Assembly (NCBI RefSeq): GCF_008831235.1
Contig: NZ_WBKF01000001.1
Coordinates: forward strand, 248,001-312,000
DNA from: Pseudoclavibacter sp. CFCC 11306
GTDB lineage: Bacteria > Actinomycetota > Actinomycetes > Actinomycetales > Microbacteriaceae
Direction: 5' to 3'
Length of the DNA stretch: 64,000 bases
Shown here: in pieces, positions 31,678 through 43,895 of the stretch
How positions within the stretch are numbered: position 1 is the stretch's first letter
Layout: each line of letters opens with the position of its first letter
Notes under the pieces: model-generated
Told to the model about the DNA's origin: nothing
Database searches by the model: none
What the model saw: the letters and a program-made list of their open reading frames with translations, nothing else
Translations under genes and position numbers: made by a program

Positions 31678-31683
31678 AGGATA
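31678..31683 (-). promoter_or_regulatory. Candidate -10 (TATCCT) of the thioesterase gene
   Basis: On the minus strand TATCCT lies 46 bases before the ATG, giving a ~40-base leader that includes the GAAGGAG site. No -35 is evident; it lies 53 bases from the divergent polA -10. Confidence 0.35.
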
Positions 31684-31736
31684 CCCGACGTGGCAGCCCG
31701 CATGAGACGAGCACGGCCGCTCCGTGATTCGCCGGG

Positions 31737-31742
31737 TAAGGT
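31737..31742 (+). promoter_or_regulatory. -10 (TAAGGT) of polA, leaderless arrangement
   Basis: TAAGGT ends seven bases before GTG 31750. No ribosome-binding site lies between, so a leaderless transcript is expected, and it excludes the upstream in-frame ATGs as starts. Confidence 0.6.
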
Positions 31743-31749
31743 GGTGGGC

Positions 31750-34626
31750 GTGACTGACACCTCCCGAGACACCCTGATGGTCATCGACGGGCACTCGCTC
31801 GCCTTCCGCGCCTTCTACGCTCTGCCGCCCGAGAGCTTCCAGCTTGAGTCGGGCCTGCATACCAACGCCATCCACGGCTTTCTTGGGATGCTGCTGAACC
31901 TCCTCGACAAAGAACGTCCGACTCGCATCGCGGTCGCCTTCGACCTCTCGCGTCACTCGTTCCGCACCGAGGAATACCCCGAGTACAAGGGCACGCGCGG
32001 CGAGACGCCAGAGGAGTTCAAAGGTCAGGTCGAGCACCTGCAGCAGGTGCTCGAAGCGATGAACATCACGGTCATCACCAAAGAGAACTTCGAGGCCGAT
32101 GACATCCTCGCCACACTGAGCCTCGTCGCCGAGCAGGCCGGCGAGCGCGTGCTGGTCGTCAGCGGCGACCGCGACACCTTTCAGCTCGTCGACGAGAACG
32201 TGACGCTGCTCTACCCGGTCAAAGGCGTCAGCCAGCTGTCCCGCTTCACCCCTGACGCCGTGCACGAGAAGTACGGCGTGCCGCCCGAGCACTACCCAGA
32301 CATCGCCGCCCTGGTCGGCGAGACCAGCGACAACCTGCCGGGAGTGCCCGGCGTGGGGCCCAAGACCGCGGCCAAATGGATCAACAAGTACGGCGACGTC
32401 TACGACATCATCGCCAGCGCAGACGCCATCAAGGGCAAGGTGGGCGAGAGCCTGCGAGCACACATCAGCGACGTCGAGCGCAACCGTCGGCTGAACCGGC
32501 TGCGCCGCGATCTCGAGCTGCCCGTCACCCTCGATGATCTCAGAGTGCGTGGCGTCGATCACGAGCGCGTCGAACAGGTCTTCACCGAACTCGAGCTGCG
32601 CACCATGAAGGCGCGTGTGCAGGGGCTCGACGGGCAGCTGCACAAGGTCAAGCAGCGTGCGGTGCCGGTCAGCGGCATCGACGCCGGACCGAACGGAGCC
32701 GGTGCGAACGCGAGTGCGCCAGCTCAGGCGACCATGGCATCCTCGTTCGGGCAGACGCACAACGGCGGTCTGCCGGTGCCTGTCATCACGGCCGAACCCC
32801 CAGTCGCGACCAAGGCCGCCTCGGTGACGGCGCTGCTCGCCTGGGCTGCGTCACTCGGGGCGGATGCCACGGTCGGTCTGGCATTCGAGATCGCAGACGG
32901 CGGCCCCATCGCCATGGCGCTCGCCACGGCAGACGAGTCGCGCGTCGCCGCGCTGCCCGACGGCTCTGACACGACGACCCGCGAATCTCTGCATCAGTGG
33001 CTGGCAGGCGAGCACCCCAAAGCGGTGCACGGCCTCAAGCAGATGCTGCACGAGCTCGACCGTGCAGGCATCACCGCGCCGCGTGATGCGGCGGAGCGCA
33101 GTGTGGGGGAGGCCGTCGGTGGGATCGTGCTCGACTCCGAGCTGGCCTGGTACCTCTTCGACTCGACGCGCAGCGACTACTCGCTGCGCGCGAGCGAAGA
33201 CCTCTTCTTCACCTCGCAGTTCGAGCACGAGGTCGCCGATGACGCGCTCTTCGACGTTGCGGGCGAGGCAGACGAGGAGGCTTCGTCGAACGCGGACGGC
33301 TCAGCGGGCCCGTCGGGGGCAGACCGCGACACCGCGCTCGCCGCATGGCAGACCCTCGTGCTCGGGCGCGAGCTCGTGCGCTCGCTCGACACCACTCGCG
33401 GCGGTCAGGTGCTGCGCGACATCGAACTGCCGCTCTCGCCCGTGTTGGCGAAGATGGAGGCGACCGGCATCGCAGTCGACGTCGACGGGCTCGAACAGCT
33501 CGGCGACAGCTTCGCCGACAAAGCCCGCGACATCGCCTCAGAGGCCTACAAAGTCATCGGGCACGAGACGAACCTGGCCAGCCCGAAGCAGCTGCAGCAG
33601 GTGCTCTTCGACGAGCTGGGCATGCCCAAGACCCGAAAGACGAAGACCGGCTACTCGACCAACCAGGCGGCGCTCACCGCGCTCTACGAGCAGACGCAGC
33701 ACCCGTTCCTCGAGCTGCTCGCCGCACACCGCGACGCGACCAAGCTCGCCCAGATGGTGGTCAGTCTGCGTCGCACCGTCGCAGACGACGGCCGCATCCA
33801 CACGACGTATCAGCAGACCGGCACCGCGACCGGCCGCCTGAGCTCGACCGACCCCAATCTGCAGAACATTCCGGTGCGCACCGAAGAGGGGCGGCGCATT
33901 CGCGATCAGTTCGTCTCGGCTCCCGAGTACGAGACGCTGATCAGTGCCGACTACTCGCAGATCGAGATGCGCATCATGGCGCACGTCTCGCGCGACGAAG
34001 GCCTGATCGAGGCGTTCAACTCGGGTGAGGATCTGCACCGCTACGTGGGGTCGAAGGTGTTCGGCGTGACTCCCGATGAAGTGACTCCCGAGATGCGTTC
34101 GAAGGTCAAGGCGATGAGCTATGGGCTCGTCTACGGGCTCAGCGCCTTCGGGCTGGCCAACCAGCTGCGCATCACGCGCGATGAGGCCAAAGATCTGATG
34201 TCAGGCTACTTCCGGCGGTTCGGCGGCGTGCGCGACTATCTGCGCAACGTGGTCGAGCAGGCTCGCGTCGATGGCTACACCGAGACGATCTACGGGCGAC
34301 GTCGCCCCTTCGGCGACCTGCACTCGCGTGACCGTCGGGTGCGCGACAATGCCGAGCGCGCCGCTCTCAACGCGCCCATTCAGGGCAGCGCCGCCGACAT
34401 CATCAAGCTCGCCATGCTGGCCGTCGACCGACGTCTCGCGACGCAGGGGCTGCGCTCGCGGCTGCTGCTGCAGGTGCATGACGAACTCATCCTCGAAGTG
34501 GCCGACGGCGAGCTGGAGGCCGTCCGCGATCTCGTCACCGACGCGATGGGAAACGCGGCCAGCCTCGATGTGCCGCTCGACGTGCACATCGGCACCGGCA
34601 CCAGCTGGAACAAGGCCGCGCACTGA
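31750..34626 (+). CDS. polA: DNA polymerase I
   Basis: A 958-residue family A polymerase for repair and Okazaki-fragment processing. The 5'-3' nuclease domain covers residues ~1-290 (MVIDGHSLAFRAFYAL; NFEADDILATL; VSGDRDTFQLV). The middle proofreading-type domain is degenerate: the usual D-x-E of motif I reads LAFEIADG near residue 378, and two Ala/Gly/Ser-rich insertions (about residues 310-335 and 500-530) enlarge it. The polymerase domain has DYSQIEMRIMAH near residue 733, the KAMSYGLVYG O-helix near 786 and VHDELIL near 910. GTG 31750 is set by the leaderless promoter. The stop overlaps the thiL ATG by one base. Confidence 0.96.
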   Translation: MTDTSRDTLMVIDGHSLAFRAFYALPPESFQLESGLHTNAIHGFLGMLLNLLDKERPTRIAVAFDLSRHSFRTEEYPEYKGTRGETPEEFKGQVEHLQQVLEAMNITVITKENFEADDILATLSLVAEQAGERVLVVSGDRDTFQLVDENVTLLYPVKGVSQLSRFTPDAVHEKYGVPPEHYPDIAALVGETSDNLPGVPGVGPKTAAKWINKYGDVYDIIASADAIKGKVGESLRAHISDVERNRRLNRLRRDLELPVTLDDLRVRGVDHERVEQVFTELELRTMKARVQGLDGQLHKVKQRAVPVSGIDAGPNGAGANASAPAQATMASSFGQTHNGGLPVPVITAEPPVATKAASVTALLAWAASLGADATVGLAFEIADGGPIAMALATADESRVAALPDGSDTTTRESLHQWLAGEHPKAVHGLKQMLHELDRAGITAPRDAAERSVGEAVGGIVLDSELAWYLFDSTRSDYSLRASEDLFFTSQFEHEVADDALFDVAGEADEEASSNADGSAGPSGADRDTALAAWQTLVLGRELVRSLDTTRGGQVLRDIELPLSPVLAKMEATGIAVDVDGLEQLGDSFADKARDIASEAYKVIGHETNLASPKQLQQVLFDELGMPKTRKTKTGYSTNQAALTALYEQTQHPFLELLAAHRDATKLAQMVVSLRRTVADDGRIHTTYQQTGTATGRLSSTDPNLQNIPVRTEEGRRIRDQFVSAPEYETLISADYSQIEMRIMAHVSRDEGLIEAFNSGEDLHRYVGSKVFGVTPDEVTPEMRSKVKAMSYGLVYGLSAFGLANQLRITRDEAKDLMSGYFRRFGGVRDYLRNVVEQARVDGYTETIYGRRRPFGDLHSRDRRVRDNAERAALNAPIQGSAADIIKLAMLAVDRRLATQGLRSRLLLQVHDELILEVADGELEAVRDLVTDAMGNAASLDVPLDVHIGTGTSWNKAAH

Positions 34627-35633
34627 TGAAGGTCTCACTCGCCACTCGTGTCGGCGATCTCGCCGAAGAGCAGATCGTCGCGATTCTGCGTCAGGCGTAC
34701 CCGGCGGGGGAGCACCCGACCGAGGTCGAGAACGACGACGCCGCGGTCATCACGGTGACCCCCGGGCTGCGCCTGGTCACTTCGAGCGACATGCTGATCG
34801 AGCACGAAGACTTCGTCTTCCCCGAGTTCAGCGCGTACGACGTCGGCTGGAAGACCGCAGCGGTCAATCTCTCGGACATCGGGGCGATGGGCGCACAGCC
34901 GACCGGGCTGGTGATGGCTCTGGGGCTCGGACACGATGCGACCGTTGCCGACCTCATCGGGTATGCGCGAGGTGTGCGCGACGCCGTGGACGAACTCGCT
35001 CCACAGGTGTCGATCTGGGGCGGCGACCTCTCACACGCCCGCCTGTTCACCTCGCAGGCGACGAGCTACGGCGAGGTGGCTGAGCCCGTGACCCGCGGCG
35101 GCGCGCTGCTCGGCGACGTCGTCGCCTATGCCGGTCTGCTCGGGTTCGCGGCCGCCGGTCTGCGCATTCTGATGGGCGAGCGCACAGACGATCCTGACCT
35201 GCGCGGCCTCGAGCGCACCGGCGCGATTCAGCATGCGGTGGATGCCCAGCTGCGTCCGCACCCTCCGGTCTCGCTGGGTGCGCGTGCGGCTGCGTACGGC
35301 GCGCACTCTCTCATCGATGTGTCAGACGGGCTCGCGCGCGACGCCGCCAGAATCGCCGCTGCGTCCGACGTCACCCTCGACTTCGTCTCGGGCGCGCTGG
35401 CTGGGCGCTGCGCCGATCTCGGCTGGACGCGTCACACTCTCGGGGTCGACCCGTGGGAGCTCGTCATGGCAGGAGGGGAGGACTTCGGCCTGCTCGGCAC
35501 GTTCGCGGCAGACGCCGCGCTGCCCGAAGGCTTCGAGGCGGTGGGCACCGTGATCGAACGCGGCGAACACGGCGTGCTGCTCAGCGGTCGACCCACGGAG
35601 TACTTGGGCTTCGACCACTTTCGACACAGCTGA
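34626..35633 (+). CDS. thiL: Thiamine-monophosphate kinase
   Basis: ATP-dependent phosphorylation of thiamine monophosphate to the active cofactor thiamine diphosphate. The 335-residue protein has the AIR-synthase-like fold marks: NDDAAVI near residue 38, VGWKTAAVNLSDIGAMGAQP near residue 75, and DVSDGLARDAARIA near residue 233. ATG overlaps the polA stop by one base, so the two are probably cotranscribed. Pairing with polA has no obvious functional logic. Confidence 0.93.
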   Translation: MKVSLATRVGDLAEEQIVAILRQAYPAGEHPTEVENDDAAVITVTPGLRLVTSSDMLIEHEDFVFPEFSAYDVGWKTAAVNLSDIGAMGAQPTGLVMALGLGHDATVADLIGYARGVRDAVDELAPQVSIWGGDLSHARLFTSQATSYGEVAEPVTRGGALLGDVVAYAGLLGFAAAGLRILMGERTDDPDLRGLERTGAIQHAVDAQLRPHPPVSLGARAAAYGAHSLIDVSDGLARDAARIAAASDVTLDFVSGALAGRCADLGWTRHTLGVDPWELVMAGGEDFGLLGTFAADAALPEGFEAVGTVIERGEHGVLLSGRPTEYLGFDHFRHS

Positions 35634-35673
35634 GGTCAGCCTGGAGAACTGCGGCGTGTCGCGGGTGATGTGT

Positions 35674-35703
35674 TTGCCAGGTGCTTATCAGACCCGGTAT
35701 TGT
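35674..35703 (+). promoter_or_regulatory. Promoter of rpsA (TTGCCA-N18-TATTGT)
   Basis: TTGCCA at 35674-35679 and TATTGT at 35698-35703 are 18 bases apart, a reasonable vegetative promoter. It would give a leader of about 115 bases ending in a GGAG site before ATG 35828, in contrast to the leaderless genes around it. Confidence 0.5.
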
Positions 35704-35827
35704 TGCACAATGGATCATGCTCAAGCCGAGTGCGGTCCACACCAACATCCATCGTCGGGAGCAGTAGAGTGCGGCCAATGCCGAGCTCGCCCGACCTGAG
35801 CAGCACACGCACTGGAGTACCCACTCA

Positions 35828-37285
35828 ATGTCAACTGAAATCGACCAGAAGGCCCCCGAGCAGATCGCCGTCAACGACATCGGCTCATCAGAGGACTTCC
35901 TGGCAGCGGTCGAAAAGACGCTGAAATTCTTCAATGACGGCGACCTCATCACAGGCACCGTCGTCAAGATCGACCGCGACGAGGTACTCCTCGATGTCGG
36001 CTACAAGACCGAGGGTGTCATTCCCTCACGCGAGCTCTCGATCAAGCATGACGTCGATCCCGACGAGGTCGTCAAGGTCGGCGACGAGGTCGAGGCGCTG
36101 GTTCTTCAGAAAGAAGACAAAGAAGGCCGCCTCATCCTGTCGAAGAAGCGTGCGCAGTACGAGCGCGCCTGGGGCGACGTCGAGAAGATCAAGGAAGCTG
36201 ACGGTGTCGTCAAGGGCACGGTCATCGAGGTCGTCAAGGGCGGCCTGATCGTCGACATCGGCCTGCGTGGCTTCCTGCCCGCATCGCTGATTGAGCTGCG
36301 CCGAGTGCGCGACCTGACGCCGTACCTGGGCCAGGAGCTCGAGGCCAAGATCCTTGAGCTCGACAAGAACCGCAACAACGTGGTGCTGTCGCGTCGTGCT
36401 CTGCTCGAAGAGACCCAGTCGGCCACCCGCACCTCGTTCCTCAACGAGCTGCGCCCGGGCCAGATTCGCAAGGGCGTCGTCTCGTCGATCGTCAACTTCG
36501 GCGCATTCGTCGACCTCGGCGGCGTCGACGGCCTCGTGCACGTCTCGGAGCTCAGCTGGAAGCACATCGAGCACGCGTCAGACGTGGTCAAGGTCGGCCA
36601 GGAGGTCACCGTCGAGGTGCTCTCCGTCGAGCGTGACCGCGAGCGCGTCTCGCTGTCTCTCAAGGCGACGCAGGAAGATCCGTGGCAGGTCTTCGCCCGC
36701 ACCCACGCCATCGGCCAGCTGGCCCCCGGCAAGGTCACCAAGCTCGTTCCGTTCGGCGCGTTTGTGCGTGTCGCCGACGGCATCGAGGGCCTGGTGCACA
36801 TCTCGGAGCTCTCGAACCGCCACATCGACCTCGCCGAGCAGGTCGTGCAGGTCGGCCAGGAGGTCTTCGTGCGCATCATCGACATCGACCTCGACCGTCG
36901 TCGCATCTCGCTGTCGCTCAAGCAGGCCAACGAGGGCATCGATCCCGAGTCGACCGACTTCGATCCCGCGCTGTACGGCATGGTGACCGAGTACGACGAG
37001 CAGGGCAACTACAAGTACCCCGAAGGCTTCGACCCCGAGACCAACGAGTGGAAGCCCGGCTTCGAAGAGGCCCGCGAGAAGTGGGAGCAGGAGTACGCCA
37101 AGGCTCAGGCTCTGTGGGAGGCTCACAAGAAGCAGGTCGCCGAGCAGAACGCCAAGGAGTCCGAGGCCGGCTTCGGCGCAAGCGAGTCGACTTCGGCGAC
37201 TTCGTACAGCTCGAACGAGCACGAGGGCACGCTGGCTGACGACGCGTCGCTCGCCGCGCTCAAGGAGCAGCTCGAACAGCACTGA
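35828..37285 (+). CDS. rpsA: 30S ribosomal protein S1
   Basis: A 485-residue protein with four S1 RNA-binding repeats, at about residues 36-105, 121-190, 210-279 and 295-365. Each is recognised by the pattern G.V..I...G.F/LVD.G...G..P.S/HVSEL. Four repeats, not the six of Escherichia coli, are usual in actinobacteria. The acidic C-terminal ~120 residues lack S1 motifs and are rich in Glu, Ala and Lys. S1 helps mRNA binding at the 30S subunit. ATG follows GGAG, nine bases upstream; the gene is followed by a strong terminator. Confidence 0.96.
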   Translation: MSTEIDQKAPEQIAVNDIGSSEDFLAAVEKTLKFFNDGDLITGTVVKIDRDEVLLDVGYKTEGVIPSRELSIKHDVDPDEVVKVGDEVEALVLQKEDKEGRLILSKKRAQYERAWGDVEKIKEADGVVKGTVIEVVKGGLIVDIGLRGFLPASLIELRRVRDLTPYLGQELEAKILELDKNRNNVVLSRRALLEETQSATRTSFLNELRPGQIRKGVVSSIVNFGAFVDLGGVDGLVHVSELSWKHIEHASDVVKVGQEVTVEVLSVERDRERVSLSLKATQEDPWQVFARTHAIGQLAPGKVTKLVPFGAFVRVADGIEGLVHISELSNRHIDLAEQVVQVGQEVFVRIIDIDLDRRRISLSLKQANEGIDPESTDFDPALYGMVTEYDEQGNYKYPEGFDPETNEWKPGFEEAREKWEQEYAKAQALWEAHKKQVAEQNAKESEAGFGASESTSATSYSSNEHEGTLADDASLAALKEQLEQH

Positions 37286-37353
37286 GTTCGTCGGAGCGTC
37301 TGAGACGCAGCGGCCTGTGCCGTTGCACTGAGATGTTCCGAGAGTTCTGACAG

Positions 37354-37390
37354 ACCGCCCCGCATACCGTTCTTCGGTGTGCGGGGCGGT
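37354..37390 (+). terminator. Rho-independent terminator after rpsA
   Basis: A 16-base-pair stem from ACCGCCCCGCATACCG (37354-37369) to CGGTGTGCGGGGCGGT (37375-37390), with one G-U pair and a TTCTT loop, followed by CTTCT. It ends the rpsA transcript before coaE. Confidence 0.88.
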
Positions 37391-37557
37391 CTTCTGCGTA
37401 CTGGCGTCACTCTGCGGTGACCGTCACTCCGGTGTGCGAGTGCGGGCGCGTGAACTGTGACGAGGGGCGTCCTGCGACGGTGCGCCTGCGGCGGCAGAGG
37501 GATGGGAGCGCCCCTGGTCGAGCCCGTGTTCGAGCCCGTGGCTGGGGTCGCGGGCGA

Positions 37558-37563
37558 TACAGT
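37558..37563 (+). promoter_or_regulatory. -10 (TACAGT) of coaE, leaderless arrangement
   Basis: TACAGT ends six bases before ATG 37570 with no ribosome-binding site, fixing both promoter and start. It excludes the in-frame starts further upstream. Confidence 0.65.
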
Positions 37564-37569
37564 GGACAC

Positions 37570-38169
37570 ATGCCAACTGTCATCGCACTCACTGGTGGAA
37601 TCGCTGCAGGCAAGTCGACTGTGGCCGGCATCTTCGCCCGACAAGGCGCCCGTGTGATCGACGCCGACAAGGTGTCGCGCGAGGTCGTCGAACCCGGACA
37701 GCCCGCTCTGCACGAGATTCACGAGACGTTCGGCGACGAGGTGATGAACCCCGACGGCACCCTGAACCGCAAGGCATTGGCCGAACAGGTCTTCAACGAC
37801 CCCGCGAAGCTCGCGCAGCTGAACGCCATCGTGCACCCACGGGTGCGCGACCGCGTGGCCGAGCGAATCGCCGGGGCTCCGGACGAGTCGATCGTGATCT
37901 ACGACGTGCCTCTGCTCGTCGAAGCCGACCTGCCCCAGCCATTCGACGCCGTGGTGACCGTCAGCGCTCCGGAACAGACTCGGATCGATCGTCTGATCGC
38001 CGAACGTGCGTACACCGTCGTCGAGGCGTCTCAGCGGGTCGCCGCACAGGTCAGCGACGAAGAGCGTGAGGCGATCGCCGACTTCGTGGTCGACGCCTCC
38101 GGAACGATCGCCGACACCGAGCGCAACGCTCTGCAGATCTGGCACCAGATGGCAGCGGCATACCTCTGA
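37570..38169 (+). CDS. coaE: Dephospho-CoA kinase
   Basis: Final step of coenzyme A synthesis, phosphorylating the 3'-hydroxyl of dephospho-CoA. The P-loop GGIAAGKST is at residues 9-17, followed by DADKVSREVVEPG, the CoA-binding acidic block, and YDVPLLVEA near residue 111. The 199 residues are a bare kinase, without the C-terminal UPF0157 extension seen in mycobacteria. It lies between rpsA's terminator and a small acetyltransferase. Confidence 0.95.
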   Translation: MPTVIALTGGIAAGKSTVAGIFARQGARVIDADKVSREVVEPGQPALHEIHETFGDEVMNPDGTLNRKALAEQVFNDPAKLAQLNAIVHPRVRDRVAERIAGAPDESIVIYDVPLLVEADLPQPFDAVVTVSAPEQTRIDRLIAERAYTVVEASQRVAAQVSDEEREAIADFVVDASGTIADTERNALQIWHQMAAAYL

Positions 38170-38211
38170 TCGGTCGGCGGCATCGTCGCTGACAAAGCCG
38201 AAGGGCTCCGC

Positions 38212-38217
38212 TACCAT
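38212..38217 (+). promoter_or_regulatory. -10 (TACCAT) of the small acetyltransferase, leaderless arrangement
   Basis: TACCAT ends seven bases before ATG 38225, with no ribosome-binding site. Confidence 0.6.
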
Positions 38218-38224
38218 TGAGGCC

Positions 38225-38515
38225 ATGAGCACCACATTCACACAAGACATCGAGGCCGAGCGTTTCGTTCTGCGCGATGAAGACGGTGCACTGCTCAGCG
38301 CAGTCGACTATTCCATCAACCGACAGTCCGTCATCGCGCTGACCCATGTCTTCACGCCGCCGGCGCTGCGCGGTCATGGCTATGCGGGCCAGGCAGTCGA
38401 ACAGGCCGTCACTCTGATCAGCCAGCAGGGCGGGCTGCGCATCCGACCCACCTGCTGGTATGCGGCGCGGTGGTTCGAGCGACATCCCGAGTGGAATTCG
38501 ATTCTCGCCGACTGA
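38225..38515 (+). CDS. Small GNAT-fold N-acetyltransferase (YjdJ / Acetyltransf_CG type)
   Basis: A 96-residue protein of the minimal GNAT family. The acetyl-CoA loop is ALRGHGYAGQAVEQA at about residues 47-61 (R-x-x-G-x-G/A pattern), and Cys77 in IRPTCWYAARWF is the family's conserved cysteine, proposed to accept the acetyl group. The fold is half the size of ordinary GNATs. Substrate is unknown. The start is set by a leaderless promoter; a longer open frame overlapping coaE is rejected. Confidence 0.85.
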   Translation: MSTTFTQDIEAERFVLRDEDGALLSAVDYSINRQSVIALTHVFTPPALRGHGYAGQAVEQAVTLISQQGGLRIRPTCWYAARWFERHPEWNSILAD

Positions 38516-38525
38516 GGACGTCCAT

Positions 38526-38541
38526 TCGAACATAGGTTCGA
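38526..38541 (+). promoter_or_regulatory. SOS box (LexA operator) of uvrB
   Basis: TCGAAC-ATAG-GTTCGA is a perfect 16-base palindrome matching the actinobacterial/Bacillus LexA consensus CGAAC-N4-GTTCG. It ends 19 bases before the uvrB -10, covering the -35 region. Damage-induced control of uvrB follows from known SOS regulation. Confidence 0.87.
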
Positions 38542-38560
38542 TATCAGGCGACTCTGCGAC

Positions 38561-38566
38561 TAGACT
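38561..38566 (+). promoter_or_regulatory. -10 (TAGACT) of uvrB, leaderless arrangement
   Basis: TAGACT ends six bases before GTG 38573. Together with the SOS box it defines the whole control region in the 57-base gap. Confidence 0.7.
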
Positions 38567-38572
38567 GTAACC

Positions 38573-40711
<2,139 letters not shown>

Positions 40712-40827
40712 GTGTGCCCCGCTCCGGCATCCGCACTCAGCGCAACACGGCATGAGTGCGCGCACGACGCCAGAACCATACGACTCCGACATCCCCCAGC
40801 ACCGACGACCTCACGAAGAAGATCATC

Positions 40828-43800
40828 ATGACGCACCAGGCCAGCAGCACCGCGCAGAACGGCGCAGCACCCACAGCGAGCGAGACGACGGCGCAGGCTC
40901 GCCTCTCGAAGCAGGCAGAGGCAGACCAGTCGGAATCCGCTGAGACTCGCAGCGCACATCCCGGTCGCATGCAGAAACGAGCCAACGACCGTATCGAGGT
41001 GCGCGGCGCGCGGGTGCACAACCTGCGCAACATCGATGTGAGCTTTCCCCGCGATTCGTTGGTGCTCTTCACCGGGCTCAGCGGCTCGGGCAAGTCGTCA
41101 CTCGCCTTCGACACCATCTTCGCCGAGGGGCAGCGTCGCTACGTCGAGAGCCTCTCTGCCTATGCGCGGCAGTTTCTCGGGCAGGTCGACCGCCCCGACG
41201 TCGACTTCATCGAGGGGCTGAGCCCCGCGGTCTCGATCGATCAGAAGTCGACGAACCGCAACCCGCGGTCGACCGTCGGCACCATCACCGAGATCTACGA
41301 CTATCTGAGACTGCTGTTCAGCCGTGCGGGCACTCCGCATTGCCCGGTGTGCGACGCGGTGATTCAGCGTCAGACGGTGCAGCAGATCGTCGACGAACTG
41401 CTCAAACTGCCAGAGGGCACGCGCTTCCAAGTGCTCGCCCCGGTGGTGCGTCAGCGCAAGGGCGAGTTCGTCGACCTTCTGGCCAACCTGCAGGCCCAGG
41501 GCTTCGCACGTGCCGTCGTCGACGGAGAGACTGTGCAGCTCTCAGAGGCGCCCAAGCTGAAGAAGACCTTCAAACACGACATCTCGGTGGTCGTCGACCG
41601 TCTGGTTGCGCGGCCGGGAATCGACACGCGGCTCACCGATTCGGTCGAGACGGCGCTGAAAGCGGCGGACGGACTGGTGATCGCCGACTTCGTCGATCGC
41701 TCCGATGACGACGAGTCAGGGGAGCGTCAGCGGGTCTTCAGCGAAGACCTCTCGTGCCCCAACGGCCACACCATCACGGTCACCGACTTCGAACCGCGGA
41801 CCTTCTCGTTCAACGCACCCTTCGGCGCCTGCCCCGAGTGCTCCGGCCTCGGCACGGCGATGAGCGTCGACGAAGAACTGGTCATCGGCGACCCTGAGGC
41901 GTCGATTCACGACGGAGCCATTCTGCCGTGGAGCACGCAGAGCAAAGGGCTCTCGCACTTCTTCGAGCACGTGCTCGAAGGCCTGGCCGATGAGAACGGC
42001 TTCTCGCTCGACACGTCATGGCACAAGCTCAGTGCGAAAGCCCGGGCGCTGGTGCTCAACGGCAAAGACTTCAACGTGAAGGTGCGCTACCGCAACCGCT
42101 TCGGACGCGAGATCAAGTACACCAGCGGGTTCGAAGGAGTGCTGCCCTACGTGCACCGTCATTGGCTCGAAGCCGAGAGCGACGCGCAGCGTGATCGCTA
42201 CGAACCGTACCTGCGCGAGGTGCCCTGCTCAGTGTGCCACGGAGCCCGACTGAAGCCAGAGGTGCTCTCGGTCAAAGTCGACGGCCTCAGCATCTGGGAC
42301 GTCGTCAAGATGCCGCTCGACCAGACCGCCGAGTTCTTCAGCCACCTGCGTCTCGGCCAGCGTGAGACGGCAATCGCCGAGCCGGTGCTGCGCGAGGTGC
42401 GCGCCCGACTCGACTTTCTGCTCGAGGTCGGCCTCGACTACCTCTCGCTCTCGCGTACTGCTGGAACGCTCTCCGGCGGTGAGGCCCAGCGCATCCGCCT
42501 GGCGACGCAGATCGGATCAGGTCTGACCGGAGTGCTGTACGTGCTCGACGAGCCCTCGATCGGGCTGCACCAACGTGACAACCGCCGGCTGATCGCGACG
42601 CTGCGCAAGCTTCGAGATCTCGGCAACACGCTGCTCGTGGTCGAGCACGACGAAGAGACCATTCAGGCAGCCGACTGGATCGTCGACATCGGCCCGGGTG
42701 CGGGCGTCAACGGCGGCCGAGTGATTCACTCGGGCAGTTACGAGGCCCTGCTGCAGAATCGCGACTCGATCACGGGCGACTACTTGGCGGGGCGCCGCAG
42801 CATCCCGCTGCCCGAGAAGCGACACCGCACCTCGAAGCAGCGACAGATCTCGGTGGTGGGCGCTCGTGAGAACAATCTGCGCGACGTCGACGTGAGCTTC
42901 CCGATCGGGGTGATGACCGTGGTGACCGGGGTCAGCGGTTCGGGCAAGTCTACGCTGGTCAATGACATCCTCTATCGCGTGCTCGCTCAGAAGCTCAACC
43001 ATGCGCGCAACGTGGCCGGCAAACACACTCGCATCACCGGCATCTCACAGCTCGACAAAGTGGTGCACGTCGATCAGAGTCCGATCGGCCGCACTCCGCG
43101 GTCGAACCCGGCGACCTACACTGGAGTGTTCGATCAGATTCGCAAGCTCTTCGCGCAGACGCCCGAGGCTCAGGCGCGCGGGTACCTTCCAGGTCGCTTC
43201 TCGTTCAACGTCAAGGGAGGCCGCTGCGAGGCCTGCAACGGCGACGGCACGCTCAAGATCGAGATGAACTTTCTGCCAGACGTCTATGTCGACTGCGAGG
43301 TCTGCCACGGCGCTCGATACAACCGCGACACGCTCGCCGTGCGCTACAAGGGCAAGAACATCGCCGAGGTGCTCGACATGTCCATCGCTCAGGCCGCCGA
43401 GTTCTTCGAGCCGATCAACAGCATCCACCGTTACATGAAGACGCTGGTCGACGTCGGGCTCGGCTACGTGACCTTGGGGCAGAGCGCCACGACGCTCTCG
43501 GGCGGAGAGGCCCAGCGCGTGAAGCTCGCCACCGAACTGCAGCGTCGTTCGAACGGGCGAAGCGTCTATGTGCTCGACGAGCCCACGACGGGTCTGCACT
43601 TCGAAGACGTGCGCAAGCTGCTCATCGTGCTGCGCGAACTCGTCGACAAGGGCAATACGGTGATCGTCATCGAGCACAACCTCGACGTGATCAAGAGCGC
43701 CGACTGGATCATCGACATGGGGCCTGAGGGCGGCTCGGGCGGTGGCACGGTCGTCGCTGAGGGCACCCCGGAAGAGGTCGCCCGGGTGCCTGAGAGCCAC

Positions 43801-43893
43801 ACTGGAGCATTCCTGGCCGAGATCTTCGACCGAAATGCCGCGACGCCCCCGGCTGAGGGCGCAGCGACGAGTTCGGCGGGGAAGGCCCGCTGA
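40828..43893 (+). CDS. uvrA: Excinuclease ABC subunit A
   Basis: Damage-sensing dimeric ABC ATPase. It carries two nucleotide-binding halves: Walker [10 protein letters not shown] near residue 92 and GVSGSGKST near residue 707; ABC signatures [10 protein letters not shown] and [10 protein letters not shown]; and zinc-finger pairs CPVCDAV and [16 protein letters not shown]. The start is uncertain: ATG 40828 gives 1021 residues with a ~47-residue Ala/Gln/Ser-rich extension in normal codon usage, while ATG 40969 gives 974 residues, the commoner size. I prefer 40828 because the region is coding-like and 40969 has no ribosome-binding site, although the site before 40828 is weak. No SOS box is seen in the 116-base gap before it. 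Confidence 0.95.
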   Translation: MTHQASSTAQNGAAPTASETTAQARLSKQAEADQSESAETRSAHPGRMQKRANDRIEVRGARVHNLRNIDVSFPRDSLVLFTGLSGSGKSSLAFDTIFAEGQRRYVESLSAYARQFLGQVDRPDVDFIEGLSPAVSIDQKSTNRNPRSTVGTITEIYDYLRLLFSRAGTPHCPVCDAVIQRQTVQQIVDELLKLPEGTRFQVLAPVVRQRKGEFVDLLANLQAQGFARAVVDGETVQLSEAPKLKKTFKHDISVVVDRLVARPGIDTRLTDSVETALKAADGLVIADFVDRSDDDESGERQRVFSEDLSCPNGHTITVTDFEPRTFSFNAPFGACPECSGLGTAMSVDEELVIGDPEASIHDGAILPWSTQSKGLSHFFEHVLEGLADENGFSLDTSWHKLSAKARALVLNGKDFNVKVRYRNRFGREIKYTSGFEGVLPYVHRHWLEAESDAQRDRYEPYLREVPCSVCHGARLKPEVLSVKVDGLSIWDVVKMPLDQTAEFFSHLRLGQRETAIAEPVLREVRARLDFLLEVGLDYLSLSRTAGTLSGGEAQRIRLATQIGSGLTGVLYVLDEPSIGLHQRDNRRLIATLRKLRDLGNTLLVVEHDEETIQAADWIVDIGPGAGVNGGRVIHSGSYEALLQNRDSITGDYLAGRRSIPLPEKRHRTSKQRQISVVGARENNLRDVDVSFPIGVMTVVTGVSGSGKSTLVNDILYRVLAQKLNHARNVAGKHTRITGISQLDKVVHVDQSPIGRTPRSNPATYTGVFDQIRKLFAQTPEAQARGYLPGRFSFNVKGGRCEACNGDGTLKIEMNFLPDVYVDCEVCHGARYNRDTLAVRYKGKNIAEVLDMSIAQAAEFFEPINSIHRYMKTLVDVGLGYVTLGQSATTLSGGEAQRVKLATELQRRSNGRSVYVLDEPTTGLHFEDVRKLLIVLRELVDKGNTVIVIEHNLDVIKSADWIIDMGPEGGSGGGTVVAEGTPEEVARVPESHTGAFLAEIFDRNAATPPAEGAATSSAGKAR

Positions 43894-43895
43894 CC

